Below are positions 43,400-52,389 of a DNA stretch of 64,000 nt, piece by piece. Origin of the DNA: Pedobacter sp. Bi126 (GTDB taxonomy: Bacteria; Bacteroidota; Bacteroidia; Sphingobacteriales; Sphingobacteriaceae); contig NZ_CAKKMS010000002.1 of the NCBI RefSeq assembly GCF_918698245.1, forward strand, positions 992,001-1,056,000. Reading direction: 5' to 3'. The translations under genes were made by a program, and so were the position numbers. The notes under the pieces were generated by a model. It did not search any database, had not been told where the DNA came from, and was given only the letters and a program-made list of their open reading frames with translations. Numbering within the stretch: position 1 is the first letter of the stretch; each line of letters starts with the position of its first letter.

Positions 43400-44683
43400 C
43401 TAATTTTTCGCTGGTTCAAGGCCTTTTATCGATTTCAATAGCTCATCTTGCTCTTCGGCTTCCAATTCGATCATGCCATTGAACATTTCAAAAATCTCAT
43501 CACGCAAGTTAGCGCGCATTAAAAGATCAATCAAGCGTACAAAAGTTTTCTTCTGATCGGTATTTAAACTACTAAACAATTTAGGTTCTACTTCATATAA
43601 TCCCTTAATTAAATTAACCAGCGCTGGCTTCCTTAATTCTTTTTCTCTTTCGGTAGCATAAACGGGAAATATATCATCTTGCTCGTAACTTTCAATCAGG
43701 CGGTTCGCATATTCTTTTAAAAAAGGTTTACGTTTACTTTTAAGATATTCTGTTAACGCTTTAATTAGAAACCGGTACTCCGCCGAAGATTTAGCGGCTC
43801 CAAATATGGCCACCTGTCCTTCATTTTCAAAACTCTTAAAATCGAAATCACGAAAAAAATCACTATCGATATAAACACTGTGGAAATAATCGTCGCTCTT
43901 TTTATTTAGGGTGGTGTAATCTTTATAAATTTCTTCACCACCTGCCAAAAAATAGTATTTAGACAGTTCTTTATGCAGGTTTTCTTTCCAATGAACGTAT
44001 TTAATCTTAAAAGTAACGGCTGTATCGGGGTAAAAAAGATTAAACTCTTCTAAAGTTTTAACATTGCTACTAAAATCCAATGTTTTGCCATTTACAATGA
44101 CCGAATAATTTTTATCCCTGTTCAATTCAATAAACCAACAGAATTCGTTTATCAGAAAAGGAAGTACCGTTTCTTCTACATCTTGCTGACTGATCCTTAG
44201 ATTAGTAAATGAAACCGTGGTTCCAGTCTCACCAGAACTGCTTGGAGCGGTGGTAAAATCGTGACTATAGCTGTTTAAACCACCGGTACTAATGTGTATT
44301 TCGCCATAACGAAACCCTTGTTCTGATTGGTAAGTGGTGTGCCAAACGGCATCATGTGCAAAAGTAAAAAAAGTAAGCCTCCCTACTCCATTACGGCCAT
44401 GCATTTTTGAGGTATGCTTCGGCGCTACAATCTGAATGGATTTTTCAGATTCGAAGAAAGGATCGAATTTTTGTTGTAAGCGATCAAAATTAATACCATA
44501 ACCGTTATCAGCAATAGTTAACTGCTCTAAAAGGCCAAGTGAATTTGCTTCGTAATCTACCCGTATGGTGTTCGCATTGGCATCAAAACCATTCCAAATG
44601 TACTCCGCAATAGCCTGCCTTTCATTATAATTTTTAAGAACCTTTTGTATTCCCTTTGAAGTAATATTAACCTTTACCGACAT
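43400..44683 (-). CDS. orphan GHKL (Hsp90-like) ATPase
   Basis: ATP-binding protein of 427 residues, starting at ATG 44683; the frame also opens with TTG at 44704 but a promoter box TATATTTG sits there. N-terminal Bergerat fold: N-box ERQAIAEYIWNGFDANA, G1 box IADNGYGINF and G2 box GRNGVGRLTFFTFA. A transducer-like middle domain and a helical Glu-rich C-terminus (MIELEAEEQDELLKSIKG) follow. No histidine kinase, MutL or gyrase partner domain is visible and no partner gene adjoins, so it is neither a sensor kinase nor a repair protein. MORC-like or stress/defence ATPases have this shape. Role unknown. Confidence 0.82.
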   Translation of the reverse strand: MSVKVNITSKGIQKVLKNYNERQAIAEYIWNGFDANANTIRVDYEANSLGLLEQLTIADNGYGINFDRLQQKFDPFFESEKSIQIVAPKHTSKMHGRNGVGRLTFFTFAHDAVWHTTYQSEQGFRYGEIHISTGGLNSYSHDFTTAPSSSGETGTTVSFTNLRISQQDVEETVLPFLINEFCWFIELNRDKNYSVIVNGKTLDFSSNVKTLEEFNLFYPDTAVTFKIKYVHWKENLHKELSKYYFLAGGEEIYKDYTTLNKKSDDYFHSVYIDSDFFRDFDFKSFENEGQVAIFGAAKSSAEYRFLIKALTEYLKSKRKPFLKEYANRLIESYEQDDIFPVYATEREKELRKPALVNLIKGLYEVEPKLFSSLNTDQKKTFVRLIDLLMRANLRDEIFEMFNGMIELEAEEQDELLKSIKGLEPAKN

Positions 44684-44701
44684 ACTTACTAAATTAATTA
44701 G

Positions 44702-44709
44702 CAAATATA
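44702..44709 (-). promoter_or_regulatory. TAnnTTTG -7 box of GHKL gene
   Basis: On the minus strand TATATTTG at 44709-44702, exact consensus, 18 bases before the ATG at 44683. It supports that start and a short leader. Confidence 0.55.
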
Positions 44710-44778
44710 TGATTATATTTCAATCATTGCAGTTGTTTAACATCCCATTTATACACATGCAAAATCCAATAAGTCGCA

Positions 44779-45672
44779 TTAAAATGTTACGAGTGTAGTA
44801 TCGGCCAGCCATTTATCATTAATTACAAAGCTAAACCCAACTTTACCAATAGGTTCCAATAATTTGCCCTTTACTACTGTCCTTTTATTTTTATAAACAG
44901 GTACAGAAAGCGATCGCCTTTTTCCACCTCCGCTTACTTCAATTTCTAAAGGCTTATCTGTGCGGAGAATATAAATACTAATAGGACCTTTTGTGTTATT
45001 TACGATATAACCGAAATCATTTTCAATACTGCCAAATGACGTTTTTGCAGCAAATAGATAACCTGTTGCTTCGTTATTTACATCAACTTCATAATTCGCC
45101 ACATCCTCTACAATTACTTCCAATTTACCTACAATCCTATCCATGTTTAAATTAATAGTCTGGTTGGCATTTATAGTATTCATAATGGTTGCCACAAATG
45201 TATCATCTGTTTTATACAATTTTTCGGATGGGGACTGATTGGGCTGCCAATATTGCATGTTTCCATCATTAAAGGGCAAAATAACGGTATTGGTAGCACC
45301 TTGATAAAACTGATTGATTCCAAATAACGACCGTGAACCGATGGCTACAAAATTATAGGTATTGAGCGGGAGATCTAAACTAAGCTCACCAAAATTAGGA
45401 TCGGTAGCAAGTTGGGTAATCCGGGTATACTCTTGTCCGGTAAAAGATTGATAGACTACAATGGTTAATTGCTTAATCAGATTCTTAAGCGGCACATTTG
45501 CCTCAGTGCCCAATGCTCCAAGGTCATCATTAGCTCCCTTAACCATAAATTTCACGGTTTGTTTTTTACCGCTATCTTCTGGATGCTCGTTGATATTTTT
45601 CTTACAAGAAGCCATTGTCAGGCCCAAGAACATCAATAAAATGATTCTTTTTAAAAAGTAGTTTATTTTCAT
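44779..45672 (-). CDS. lipoprotein, possibly FimB/Mfa2-like anchor
   Basis: Lipoprotein of 297 residues: lipobox TMASC with Cys 23. The mature part is two beta-sandwich-like halves, with blocks LTIVVYQSFTGQEYTRI, LPLNTYNFVAIGSRSLFG and INLNMDRIVGKLEVIVED. The last is typical of the FimB/Mfa2 fimbrial anchor family, where it follows a short insertion. No fimbrillin gene is seen nearby. It lies downstream of the antiporter on the same strand but after a 154-base gap, so independent transcription is likely. Family call moderate. Confidence 0.65.
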   Translation of the reverse strand: MKINYFLKRIILLMFLGLTMASCKKNINEHPEDSGKKQTVKFMVKGANDDLGALGTEANVPLKNLIKQLTIVVYQSFTGQEYTRITQLATDPNFGELSLDLPLNTYNFVAIGSRSLFGINQFYQGATNTVILPFNDGNMQYWQPNQSPSEKLYKTDDTFVATIMNTINANQTINLNMDRIVGKLEVIVEDVANYEVDVNNEATGYLFAAKTSFGSIENDFGYIVNNTKGPISIYILRTDKPLEIEVSGGGKRRSLSVPVYKNKRTVVKGKLLEPIGKVGFSFVINDKWLADTTLVTF

Positions 45673-45826
45673 AGCTTTATTTCATCAGGTGAACGACCTC
45701 CGAAATTACAGCTATGTAGTGTAAACATGTATGTATAACGCCGCACAATGTGGATACATCACTCCATTATTATTATACATTTAATTGCATAAACTGAGAA
45801 ATTGTATAGTAAAAGAAGTCTGATGA

Positions 45827-47443
45827 TTATATATCCCGATGACTAAAATGCCTGCGAAGTTTTTCTTCTTCCAGATCAAGCAGCTCTAATTGTTCTCTAA
45901 TCAGCTCATCATTAATCTGCTCTTTTTTATTTAGTCCTTTCAACAAAATACGCTGTTCAGCCATAATATCTTCAAGTGCAATGCGATAGTCGTGATAAAA
46001 GCCGTCAGACCTTGAAATGTTTTCTTCTTTTTCCCAATCTCTCAATAATTCCATTTCTGCCTCAATGCGAATTTTTATCGATCTGATCATATCGTTATGC
46101 AATAAGGCATCGTGATACTTTTCATCCAGGATTTTAAGTGACAACATGGATAATTTCTTTCTCACCATTTGTTTTTGTTGCTCGAAAGGAACGGTATAAT
46201 CGGGATCGGGCATATCTACCCATTTTATCAATGCGGGTAAGGTTAAACCTTGCAAAACTAAAGTAACCAATATTACACTAAAAGTGATAAACAAGATTAA
46301 GTTACGCTGAGGGAAAGCTTCGCCTGATTTTAATGCTACCGGAATAGAAAGCGCTGCAGCCAAAGAAACCACTCCTCTCATTCCTGCCCAGCCAAAAAGC
46401 AAGGGTGCCTTCATGCTTGGATTGGGATCGGCAGTGGTAATATAACGACTAATGAATCGCGTAAAGTATAAAGCACCATAGGTACTGGCCAACCTCGTAA
46501 CAATTAAAACTGCGCAAATAATGGCACTGTAACGGATGGCTGGTAAAAGCCCATCGTTGCCCAAACCACGAATAATTACTGGAAATTCTAAACCAATTAA
46601 CAAGAAAACAAAGCCATTCAGCACAAAAGCTACCGCTTCCCAAACATTTATCCCCTGCAACCTGCTTCGGTGGGTAAGAATCTGGTCTCTGCGGGCCGAA
46701 AGAAACAAACCGCCACTCACTACAGCCAATACACCAGAAAAGCCAAACTCCTCTGCGGTTATATACATTACATATGGCGTTAAAAAAGTAAGGATAATAT
46801 CAATATTTGTAGTGGTTGGCAACCATCTGTGCAAAGCGTAAAAAACTAAGGCTACTGCAATTCCGACCAAAATTCCCATTACAATAACAATTACAAAATT
46901 ACCAGCAGCCTTACTAAACACGAAACTTCCGGTCATTACTGCGGCTAAAGCAAAGCGGAACACCACTAAACTGGACGCATCGTTTAATAAACTTTCGCCT
47001 TCCAATATTGTAGTGAGCCTTTTAGGCACTTTAACATTTTTAAGTATGGCTGATGCTGATACCGCATCTGGCGGAGAAATAATACCACCCAACAAAAAAC
47101 CCAGGGCCCATGTAAAACCCGGAATCAGGCTTTGAGAAATTAGCGCAACAATACTTGAGGTAAGAATAACAATTGGAAAAGCAAAACTGCTGATTACCCT
47201 ACGCCACTTCCAGAAATCTTTCCATGAAGTATTCCAAGCAGCTTCATACAACAATGGAGGTAAAAAGATTACAAAAATGAGTTCTGGTTCGATCTCGATA
47301 TTACGAAGTACGGGTAAAAAACTTAAGGCTAAACCTGCAATTACCAATAAAATAGGATATGCTACACGGATTTTTTGTGCGAGCATTACCACAAACAGAA
47401 TAATTGCAAGCAAGAAAGCGTATTGTATAATCAGCTGGTGCAT
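45827..47443 (-). CDS. Na+/H+ antiporter, CPA1 (NhaP) type
   Basis: Cation/proton antiporter of 538 residues from ATG 47443; the frame extends upstream to 47500, but membrane segment 1 begins right after MHQLIIQYAFLL, and the extra residues are not typical. About 12 membrane segments are followed by a cytoplasmic helical tail of 120 residues. Conserved sites: FLPPLLYEAAWN, GGIISPPDAVSASAIL and EGESLLNDASSLVVF with the transport Asp in TM5-6, then FGWAGMRGVVSLAAAL. Pumps sodium or potassium out against protons for pH and salt tolerance. Single gene. Confidence 0.92.
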   Translation of the reverse strand: MHQLIIQYAFLLAIILFVVMLAQKIRVAYPILLVIAGLALSFLPVLRNIEIEPELIFVIFLPPLLYEAAWNTSWKDFWKWRRVISSFAFPIVILTSSIVALISQSLIPGFTWALGFLLGGIISPPDAVSASAILKNVKVPKRLTTILEGESLLNDASSLVVFRFALAAVMTGSFVFSKAAGNFVIVIVMGILVGIAVALVFYALHRWLPTTTNIDIILTFLTPYVMYITAEEFGFSGVLAVVSGGLFLSARRDQILTHRSRLQGINVWEAVAFVLNGFVFLLIGLEFPVIIRGLGNDGLLPAIRYSAIICAVLIVTRLASTYGALYFTRFISRYITTADPNPSMKAPLLFGWAGMRGVVSLAAALSIPVALKSGEAFPQRNLILFITFSVILVTLVLQGLTLPALIKWVDMPDPDYTVPFEQQKQMVRKKLSMLSLKILDEKYHDALLHNDMIRSIKIRIEAEMELLRDWEKEENISRSDGFYHDYRIALEDIMAEQRILLKGLNKKEQINDELIREQLELLDLEEEKLRRHFSHRDI

Positions 47444-47598
47444 ATAATTTGGGGCTTGGTCTAAAATACAAATTTGAAGCGAATGCCAAACCATTAACAT
47501 GATGTTCTTTTTTCAGATAAAATTTGGAATTTCTATTATAAAGCTATAATTTCTCCCCTGTAATAAGTCATCCCAGCTTTTTTACATTGGTTTAATTA

Positions 47599-49185
47599 AT
47601 GAAGACCATTTTTATTCTTATTGCTTTTTTGATAGAAAGCAGTCTTTGCATAGCTCAACCGGTGATCCCGGTGGAGAAACAAACTTTTGTTAACATTGGC
47701 AAAGCAGGATACTTTTGGCAGGACACGCTCGAAACAACATCTGTTGAAGAGGTAGCGCAATTTAAGCCAAAACGTTTTTCAAAAGGTAAATCAGCAATTT
47801 TTAACGGTGGCACCAGCGGTAAAGTATGGTGGATGAAGCTCCGTTTTAACAATAATAATCAAACCACTCCTTATCTGTTTATCGATTATGCAAACATCGA
47901 TTCTATTACGGTATTTTATCACGATGAACGCGGGATGATAAACCAGATAAGCGCTGGCATGTTCAGCCTGAAACAAAATGATAACATTCTGGGTACCGGC
48001 TATGTATTCCCCTTAAAACAGGTAAAAACACCAATTGGCGAAGTGTACGTAAGGATGCGGGCGATGAATACTTTACTTGTACCCGTTAAACTTGTTACCG
48101 AATCGGTATTAAACCATGCTTTATTTAAAGCACATAGCGTGCAACCTATTTATATGGGTATTGCATTGATGATTCTCATTTTTCATGTTTTTATGTTCGT
48201 TGTTACACGGAGTAAACTCTTTGCGCTATATATAGCAAGGATCATTTTGCTTTATTTCATTGTAATGGTCTGTTATCTGCAAGGTTATAGCTTATTGCTT
48301 GGCCCTTCGATAGCCAGGTTTATTTTAGTGCACGCCCACTTTTTTATTGCGGCTGGTTACATTGCTACGATTTTGTTTAACAGTTATTTTTTAAAACTTA
48401 AACGCCAACTTCCGCAACTCAATAAATTCTTCAAAGTATTAATGTTTGGATGGGGTTTAATCCTAATCTGCTCTTTATGGGATGCCAGAAGCATCACCAA
48501 TTTACTTACACATCTTTTATTTTTATTAACCTCATTACTTTTTCTGTTCAGTAGCGTTAAAGTGATTATCATCCGCGGCTATGCTAAAAAAAATCCTCTT
48601 ATCTGGTGTTACGTACTGGGATGGATCCCCGTTGCCTTAGCTTCTATTTACCTTGTTTTTTGTTTATCTGAATTAATACCCTTTCAATCTTACAGTTATA
48701 ATTTACTCACTTTAGCGGGAATAATTGAAGGAATACTCATCAGCCTCGGTCTTTATGGCCAACGATTAAGGTTATTGACGCGACATAATGCGCATTTTCG
48801 GAGGCAACGTATTATGCTTCAAGAACAGGTGGAGGGTTACCGTAAACAGCTCGATGCAAAAACAGAAAAACCTGTTGAACATTTTTCTTTAAAAGCACTT
48901 ATTGAACTTGCACACGCCAGAGACCCTTCATTTATGAAACGGTTTAGTGAGGCTGAATCTACCTTTATCGAAAGATTACTTCAGATTTCGCCACAACTAC
49001 TACCGGCTGAATTAACGCTTTGTGCTTACATCATGTTAAATTTTGATACTAAAGAAATTGCCCGAACCTGCAAACTTAGTGTACGTGCTGTAGAAAGCCG
49101 CAAATATAGAATTCGTAAAAAACTGGGGATAGATGGCGAAATGAATATGCATGCCTGGATGTTAGATCTCACCAAATCGTCCTAA
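47599..49185 (+). CDS. 7TM-DISM sensor with C-terminal LuxR-like HTH
   Basis: Membrane sensor of 528 residues. After a signal peptide (LCIAQP) comes an extracellular 7TMR-DISMED2 jelly-roll (about 30-170, VWWMKLRFNNNNQTTPYLF), seven membrane segments (about 180-390, TM7 in LTLAGIIEGILISLGLYG), a coiled coil (about 400-425) and a cytoplasmic HTH (about 465-515: LTLCAYIMLNFDTKEIARTC, VRAVESRKYRIRKKLGID). It therefore joins sensing and DNA binding in one chain without kinase or receiver. Bacteroidetes have several such one-component regulators, often reading glycans. Targets unknown; paired repeats lie downstream. Confidence 0.85.
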   Translation: MKTIFILIAFLIESSLCIAQPVIPVEKQTFVNIGKAGYFWQDTLETTSVEEVAQFKPKRFSKGKSAIFNGGTSGKVWWMKLRFNNNNQTTPYLFIDYANIDSITVFYHDERGMINQISAGMFSLKQNDNILGTGYVFPLKQVKTPIGEVYVRMRAMNTLLVPVKLVTESVLNHALFKAHSVQPIYMGIALMILIFHVFMFVVTRSKLFALYIARIILLYFIVMVCYLQGYSLLLGPSIARFILVHAHFFIAAGYIATILFNSYFLKLKRQLPQLNKFFKVLMFGWGLILICSLWDARSITNLLTHLLFLLTSLLFLFSSVKVIIIRGYAKKNPLIWCYVLGWIPVALASIYLVFCLSELIPFQSYSYNLLTLAGIIEGILISLGLYGQRLRLLTRHNAHFRRQRIMLQEQVEGYRKQLDAKTEKPVEHFSLKALIELAHARDPSFMKRFSEAESTFIERLLQISPQLLPAELTLCAYIMLNFDTKEIARTCKLSVRAVESRKYRIRKKLGIDGEMNMHAWMLDLTKSS

Positions 49186-49282
49186 ATAATATACGAAAAT
49201 AACTTACTTTTTCTTCGCCTTTATTTCAAAACTAAACTAGCACAAACCAGTTAACATACTTTATTACAACAACTTGAATACC

Positions 49283-49300
49283 TGTGCGTAGAAATGCGTA
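49283..49300. promoter_or_regulatory. paired GCGTA direct repeat, copy 1
   Basis: TGTGCGTAGAAATGCGTA: the pentamer GCGTA occurs twice with 10-base spacing, one helical turn. A nearly identical 18-mer lies at 49574. It sits about 100 bases after the 7TM regulator gene, in the 551-base gap before the IS3-like HTH gene. Looks like a binding site for a dimeric regulator. Confidence 0.45.
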
Positions 49301-49573
49301 TTGCGAAGATCCACATGCCGCACCCTCTTTGCATATAGCTGTATAGAGTACAAGCGGTGCGATACCGTTTTTTTAACAATCAGGCTTAATGCATTTTGTC
49401 TGTATTGTACTCATATTTTAACCATGTCGACAGAAACGGTCTTTTCCGGGATGATTTGTTACACGCCTGGCGGCATGGTTTATTTAAAACGCTAATTCAT
49501 CAAAAACTATATATAATGAACCGAATACCAATTACATTTTATTTTACTACCTGAAATCCAAATATTTAAAGTT

Positions 49574-49591
49574 TGTGCGTATTAATGCGTA
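49574..49591. promoter_or_regulatory. paired GCGTA direct repeat, copy 2
   Basis: TGTGCGTATTAATGCGTA differs from copy 1 at only 2 of 18 positions and keeps the 10-base spacing of GCGTA. It lies 145 bases before the HTH gene at 49737. Between here and that gene, ATGCTGT (49667) and ACAGCAT (49718) form a further inverted pair around GTTTAG repeats. Nothing else is seen in this gap except a doubtful 64-codon frame. Confidence 0.45.
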
Positions 49592-49736
49592 GACAAAAAT
49601 TTTGATAATCTTTAAACGCTCTATTTCTTTGTCCCTGTTCCCTTAACGAAAACTTTTAAAAATAAAATGCTGTGCCGCAGGAGGTTTAGACAGGGGACGG
49701 TTTAGTCTTCCGCACAAACAGCATCTGGAACCAACC

Positions 49737-50054
49737 ATGAAACCGAATAACACCCCTACTAAAATTATCGAGAGCATCCAAGAATTTTACAACGGCCGAG
49801 ATCCTGAAGAAATTTATAATGCATTAGCAATTGACAAAAACTGTTTTGAAAGCTGGATTAGAGATTTTGGGGGCATAGCCAATGAGCTTTTGGAGCTACG
49901 AGATGAAAACGATAGCCTAAGAACGATGTTTACCAATTTAAGCCTGGTAAACCAGAGCCTGCGCAATTCTCTTGATAGCCTCACCAGAACAGACTCGAAA
50001 ATATTTGAGTTATTGCTTAAAAAGCGAGGTACTGGTAATCTTAGCTTTCCTTAA
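49737..50054 (+). CDS. IS3 OrfA-like HTH protein, probably exapted
   Basis: A 105-residue protein similar to the first ORF of IS3-family transposases: an N-terminal HTH (TKIIESIQEFYNGRDPEEIY, then LAIDKNCFESWIRDFGG) followed by the leucine-zipper block ELLELRDENDSLRTMF and TNLSLVNQSLRNSLD, matching the typical OrfA ending. No DDE OrfB frame follows and no terminal repeats were found; instead a receiver-only response regulator starts 16 bases downstream. The simplest reading is a transposase DNA-binding part now used by the host as a regulator. Homology inferred from motif order. Confidence 0.75.
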   Translation: MKPNNTPTKIIESIQEFYNGRDPEEIYNALAIDKNCFESWIRDFGGIANELLELRDENDSLRTMFTNLSLVNQSLRNSLDSLTRTDSKIFELLLKKRGTGNLSFP

Positions 50055-50070
50055 TTCATAAACCAAAGAA

Positions 50071-50460
50071 ATGTTCTCTTTATCCCAACCGAAAATATTA
50101 ATTATTGAAGATCACCCTGCAACACTTGATGCCATAAGGATGATCTTCGAATTTGAAGGATACATTACGATGAATCTTTCCAGTACGATGGATTTACATG
50201 CCAAAGTAGCTTCGTTCCAACCTGATGTTATTGTAATAGATATCTTGCTTGGTCTGACCGATGGAAGGGCAATATGTACAGAACTAAAACTATCCATTCA
50301 TGGATCCATTCCTATCCTGCTCATGTCATCAAGAAATGGCATACATGACAGTGTTTACTACAAAACGCATTGGGATGATTACATAGAAAAACCATTTGAC
50401 ATGGAAATCATTATTCAAAGGGTTGGTATGCTTTTATCAAAAAAAGCCCAACAAGATTAG
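50071..50460 (+). CDS. receiver-only response regulator
   Basis: Single CheY-like receiver domain of 129 residues with no output domain. Acid pocket E13/D14 in ILIIEDH, phospho-acceptor D57 in VIVIDILLG, signalling Ser86 in LLMSSRNG and Lys107 in YIEKPFD are all present, so phosphorylation should be possible. No histidine kinase lies nearby. It follows the IS3-like HTH gene by 16 bases and is probably cotranscribed, so this HTH protein may be its output partner, by inference. It converges on cysM after a 10-base gap. Confidence 0.92.
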   Translation: MFSLSQPKILIIEDHPATLDAIRMIFEFEGYITMNLSSTMDLHAKVASFQPDVIVIDILLGLTDGRAICTELKLSIHGSIPILLMSSRNGIHDSVYYKTHWDDYIEKPFDMEIIIQRVGMLLSKKAQQD

Positions 50461-50470
50461 TGATTTATGC

Positions 50471-51343
50471 TCAACCAAAAAGATCGCTGCTCAGGTAGCG
50501 GTCTCCCCGATCACAGGCGATAAAAACAATGGTTCCTTTATCTAGTTCACCAGCAAGTTTCAAAGCAGCTGCGCAGGCACCACCAGAGCTCATGCCTGCA
50601 AACAAACCTTCTTCTTTAGCCATTCTTCTCGACATTAAGGTTGCTTCTTCCTGCGCAATATCCATTACCCGATCTACCCGTAGCGGATCGAATATTTTTG
50701 GTAAATATTCTTCAGGCCAACGCCTGATACCTGGAATAGAAGAACCCTCAGTAGGTTGACAGCCTACAATCTGAATATTATGATCTTTTTCCTTAAAAAA
50801 TCGGGAGCAGCCCATAATGGTCCCCGTTGTTCCCATAGAACTTACAAAATGCGTAATCTGCCCTTCTGTATCTCTCCATATTTCGGGTCCGGTTGTTTTA
50901 TAATGGGCCATGTAATTATCAGGGTTTGCAAATTGATTTAATAAAAAATATCCCTTTGAAACGCCTTTTTCTTCTGCATAATCCCTGCATTCTTCTATAC
51001 TTTCTAATAAGGTTACTTTTGCACCAAAGGCCTCCATCGTTACCTTACGTTCGCGCGTAGAATTGGCTGGCATAACCAGTTCAATTTCCAAGTTATATAA
51101 ACTTGCAATCATAGCCAATGCAATTCCGGTGTTACCACTTGTGGCCTCTACCAGTTTAGTTCCAGGAGTTATATCGCCACGTTCTATCGCACTTCTGATC
51201 ATATTAAGCGACGCTCTATCTTTAACACTCCCCCCAGGATTGTTTCCTTCTAATTTGGCAAATACCCTTACCGCCGGGTTAATATTCAGCTTTTGAAGTT
51301 CAGCCATTGGCGTATTTCCAATCAGATCGATTATTCCTGCCAT
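50471..51343 (-). CDS. cysM: cysteine synthase (CysM type)
   Basis: PLP enzyme making cysteine from O-acetylserine and sulfide or thiosulfate. Cofactor Lys41 lies in GGSVKDRAS; EATSGNTGIALAM binds the phosphate and substrate. The C-terminus IACDRGDRYLSSDLF is the CysM form of the motif and the 290-residue length is shorter than CysK. It lies 11 bases after cysE on the same strand, so O-acetylserine production and use are encoded together. Firm call; CysM rather than CysK is by motif. Confidence 0.94.
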   Translation of the reverse strand: MAGIIDLIGNTPMAELQKLNINPAVRVFAKLEGNNPGGSVKDRASLNMIRSAIERGDITPGTKLVEATSGNTGIALAMIASLYNLEIELVMPANSTRERKVTMEAFGAKVTLLESIEECRDYAEEKGVSKGYFLLNQFANPDNYMAHYKTTGPEIWRDTEGQITHFVSSMGTTGTIMGCSRFFKEKDHNIQIVGCQPTEGSSIPGIRRWPEEYLPKIFDPLRVDRVMDIAQEEATLMSRRMAKEEGLFAGMSSGGACAAALKLAGELDKGTIVFIACDRGDRYLSSDLFG

Positions 51344-51354
51344 ATTTTAATATA

Positions 51355-52167
51355 TTAATTGGTTTCTTTATGGTTTCTAATGGTAATTATTGGAGAATGA
51401 TAAGCCGTAGAAAAAGCTGGGATACTTTCAGTAAGCCATACGTTCCCCCCGATAATGCTATCGTGCCCAATGGTGGTTTCACCGCCCAGTATGGTTGCCC
51501 CAGAATAGATTACTACCCTATCTTCTACTGTTGGGTGGCGTTTGCTGCCCGCTAATGTTTTTTTAACACTCAAAGCGCCAAGTGTTACCCCTTGATAAAG
51601 TTTCACATAACGGCCTATTGTACTGGTTTCGCCAATAACAATCCCAGTTCCATGATCGATATGGAAGTATTCGCCAATACTGGCTGCCGGATGGATATCA
51701 ATGCCGGTTTTAGAATGGGCATATTCGGTAAGAATTCTCGGAACCAGTGGTATACCGAAATTATAAAGCATATGGGCAATTCTGTAGAAACAAATGGCAT
51801 AAAAACCGGGATAAGTTCTGATTACCTCAAACCTGCTCTGTGCAGCCGGATCGCCTTCATAAATGGCTACTATATCGGTGTTCAATACACGGTAAAGTTC
51901 TGGCAGTTCTTCAAAAAACTGACCTGCTGCATTTTTACATTCGCTATTTTTAAGCTTACAACTCGCCGATATGATATCATAAAGTTCAAGCTCCAAAACA
52001 GCAACATATTCCTTTACATCTATAATTGTTGAAAATACTTTAGGAGAATTTTCAGGAAAAAGCACTTGAATTAGCTTTTCTGCCCAAAGGGATATTACTT
52101 CATTGGGTGGAATATTTGGTTGTTCAAGAGGGTTCTTAATAATTTGTTCAAAAAAATGGTCTTCCAT
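51355..52167 (-). CDS. cysE: serine O-acetyltransferase
   Basis: Acetylates serine to O-acetylserine, the carbon skeleton for cysteine. The 270 residues have an N-terminal helical part and a C-terminal left-handed beta-helix built of hexapeptide repeats; the catalytic His is in HIDHGTGIVIGETSTIGR, followed by KLYQGVTLGALS and KRHPTVEDRVVIYSGATILG. Length and the extended N-terminus resemble the EpsC-like subgroup. First gene of the cysE-cysM pair. Confidence 0.94.
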   Translation of the reverse strand: MEDHFFEQIIKNPLEQPNIPPNEVISLWAEKLIQVLFPENSPKVFSTIIDVKEYVAVLELELYDIISASCKLKNSECKNAAGQFFEELPELYRVLNTDIVAIYEGDPAAQSRFEVIRTYPGFYAICFYRIAHMLYNFGIPLVPRILTEYAHSKTGIDIHPAASIGEYFHIDHGTGIVIGETSTIGRYVKLYQGVTLGALSVKKTLAGSKRHPTVEDRVVIYSGATILGGETTIGHDSIIGGNVWLTESIPAFSTAYHSPIITIRNHKETN

Positions 52168-52389
52168 AACTGGTGGTAATACCTGCCCGATCTGCTCATC
52201 GACTAGGTATATAGATTTAATCGCTAAATGTAAGTTTTGTTTTTTTAAACCAAAACAACTGATGCATTTTTATGATAAAAATTGCTCGGTAATAACAATA
52301 AAATTCAGGAGTATAGCTTTTAGAAAGAATTATCAATAAAATCAAGCCTTAGGAGGTAAAGCTGAAAACACAATAGCAACCAAGCTTAT

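Noticed and set aside
49301..49495. 64-codon plus-strand frame between the two GCGTA repeat pairs
   Set aside because: Cys-rich composition, no ribosome site, no protein-like pattern; probably chance.
49737..50054. Complete IS3 insertion sequence
   Set aside because: No OrfB transposase frame, no terminal inverted repeats and no target duplication were found around the OrfA-like gene.
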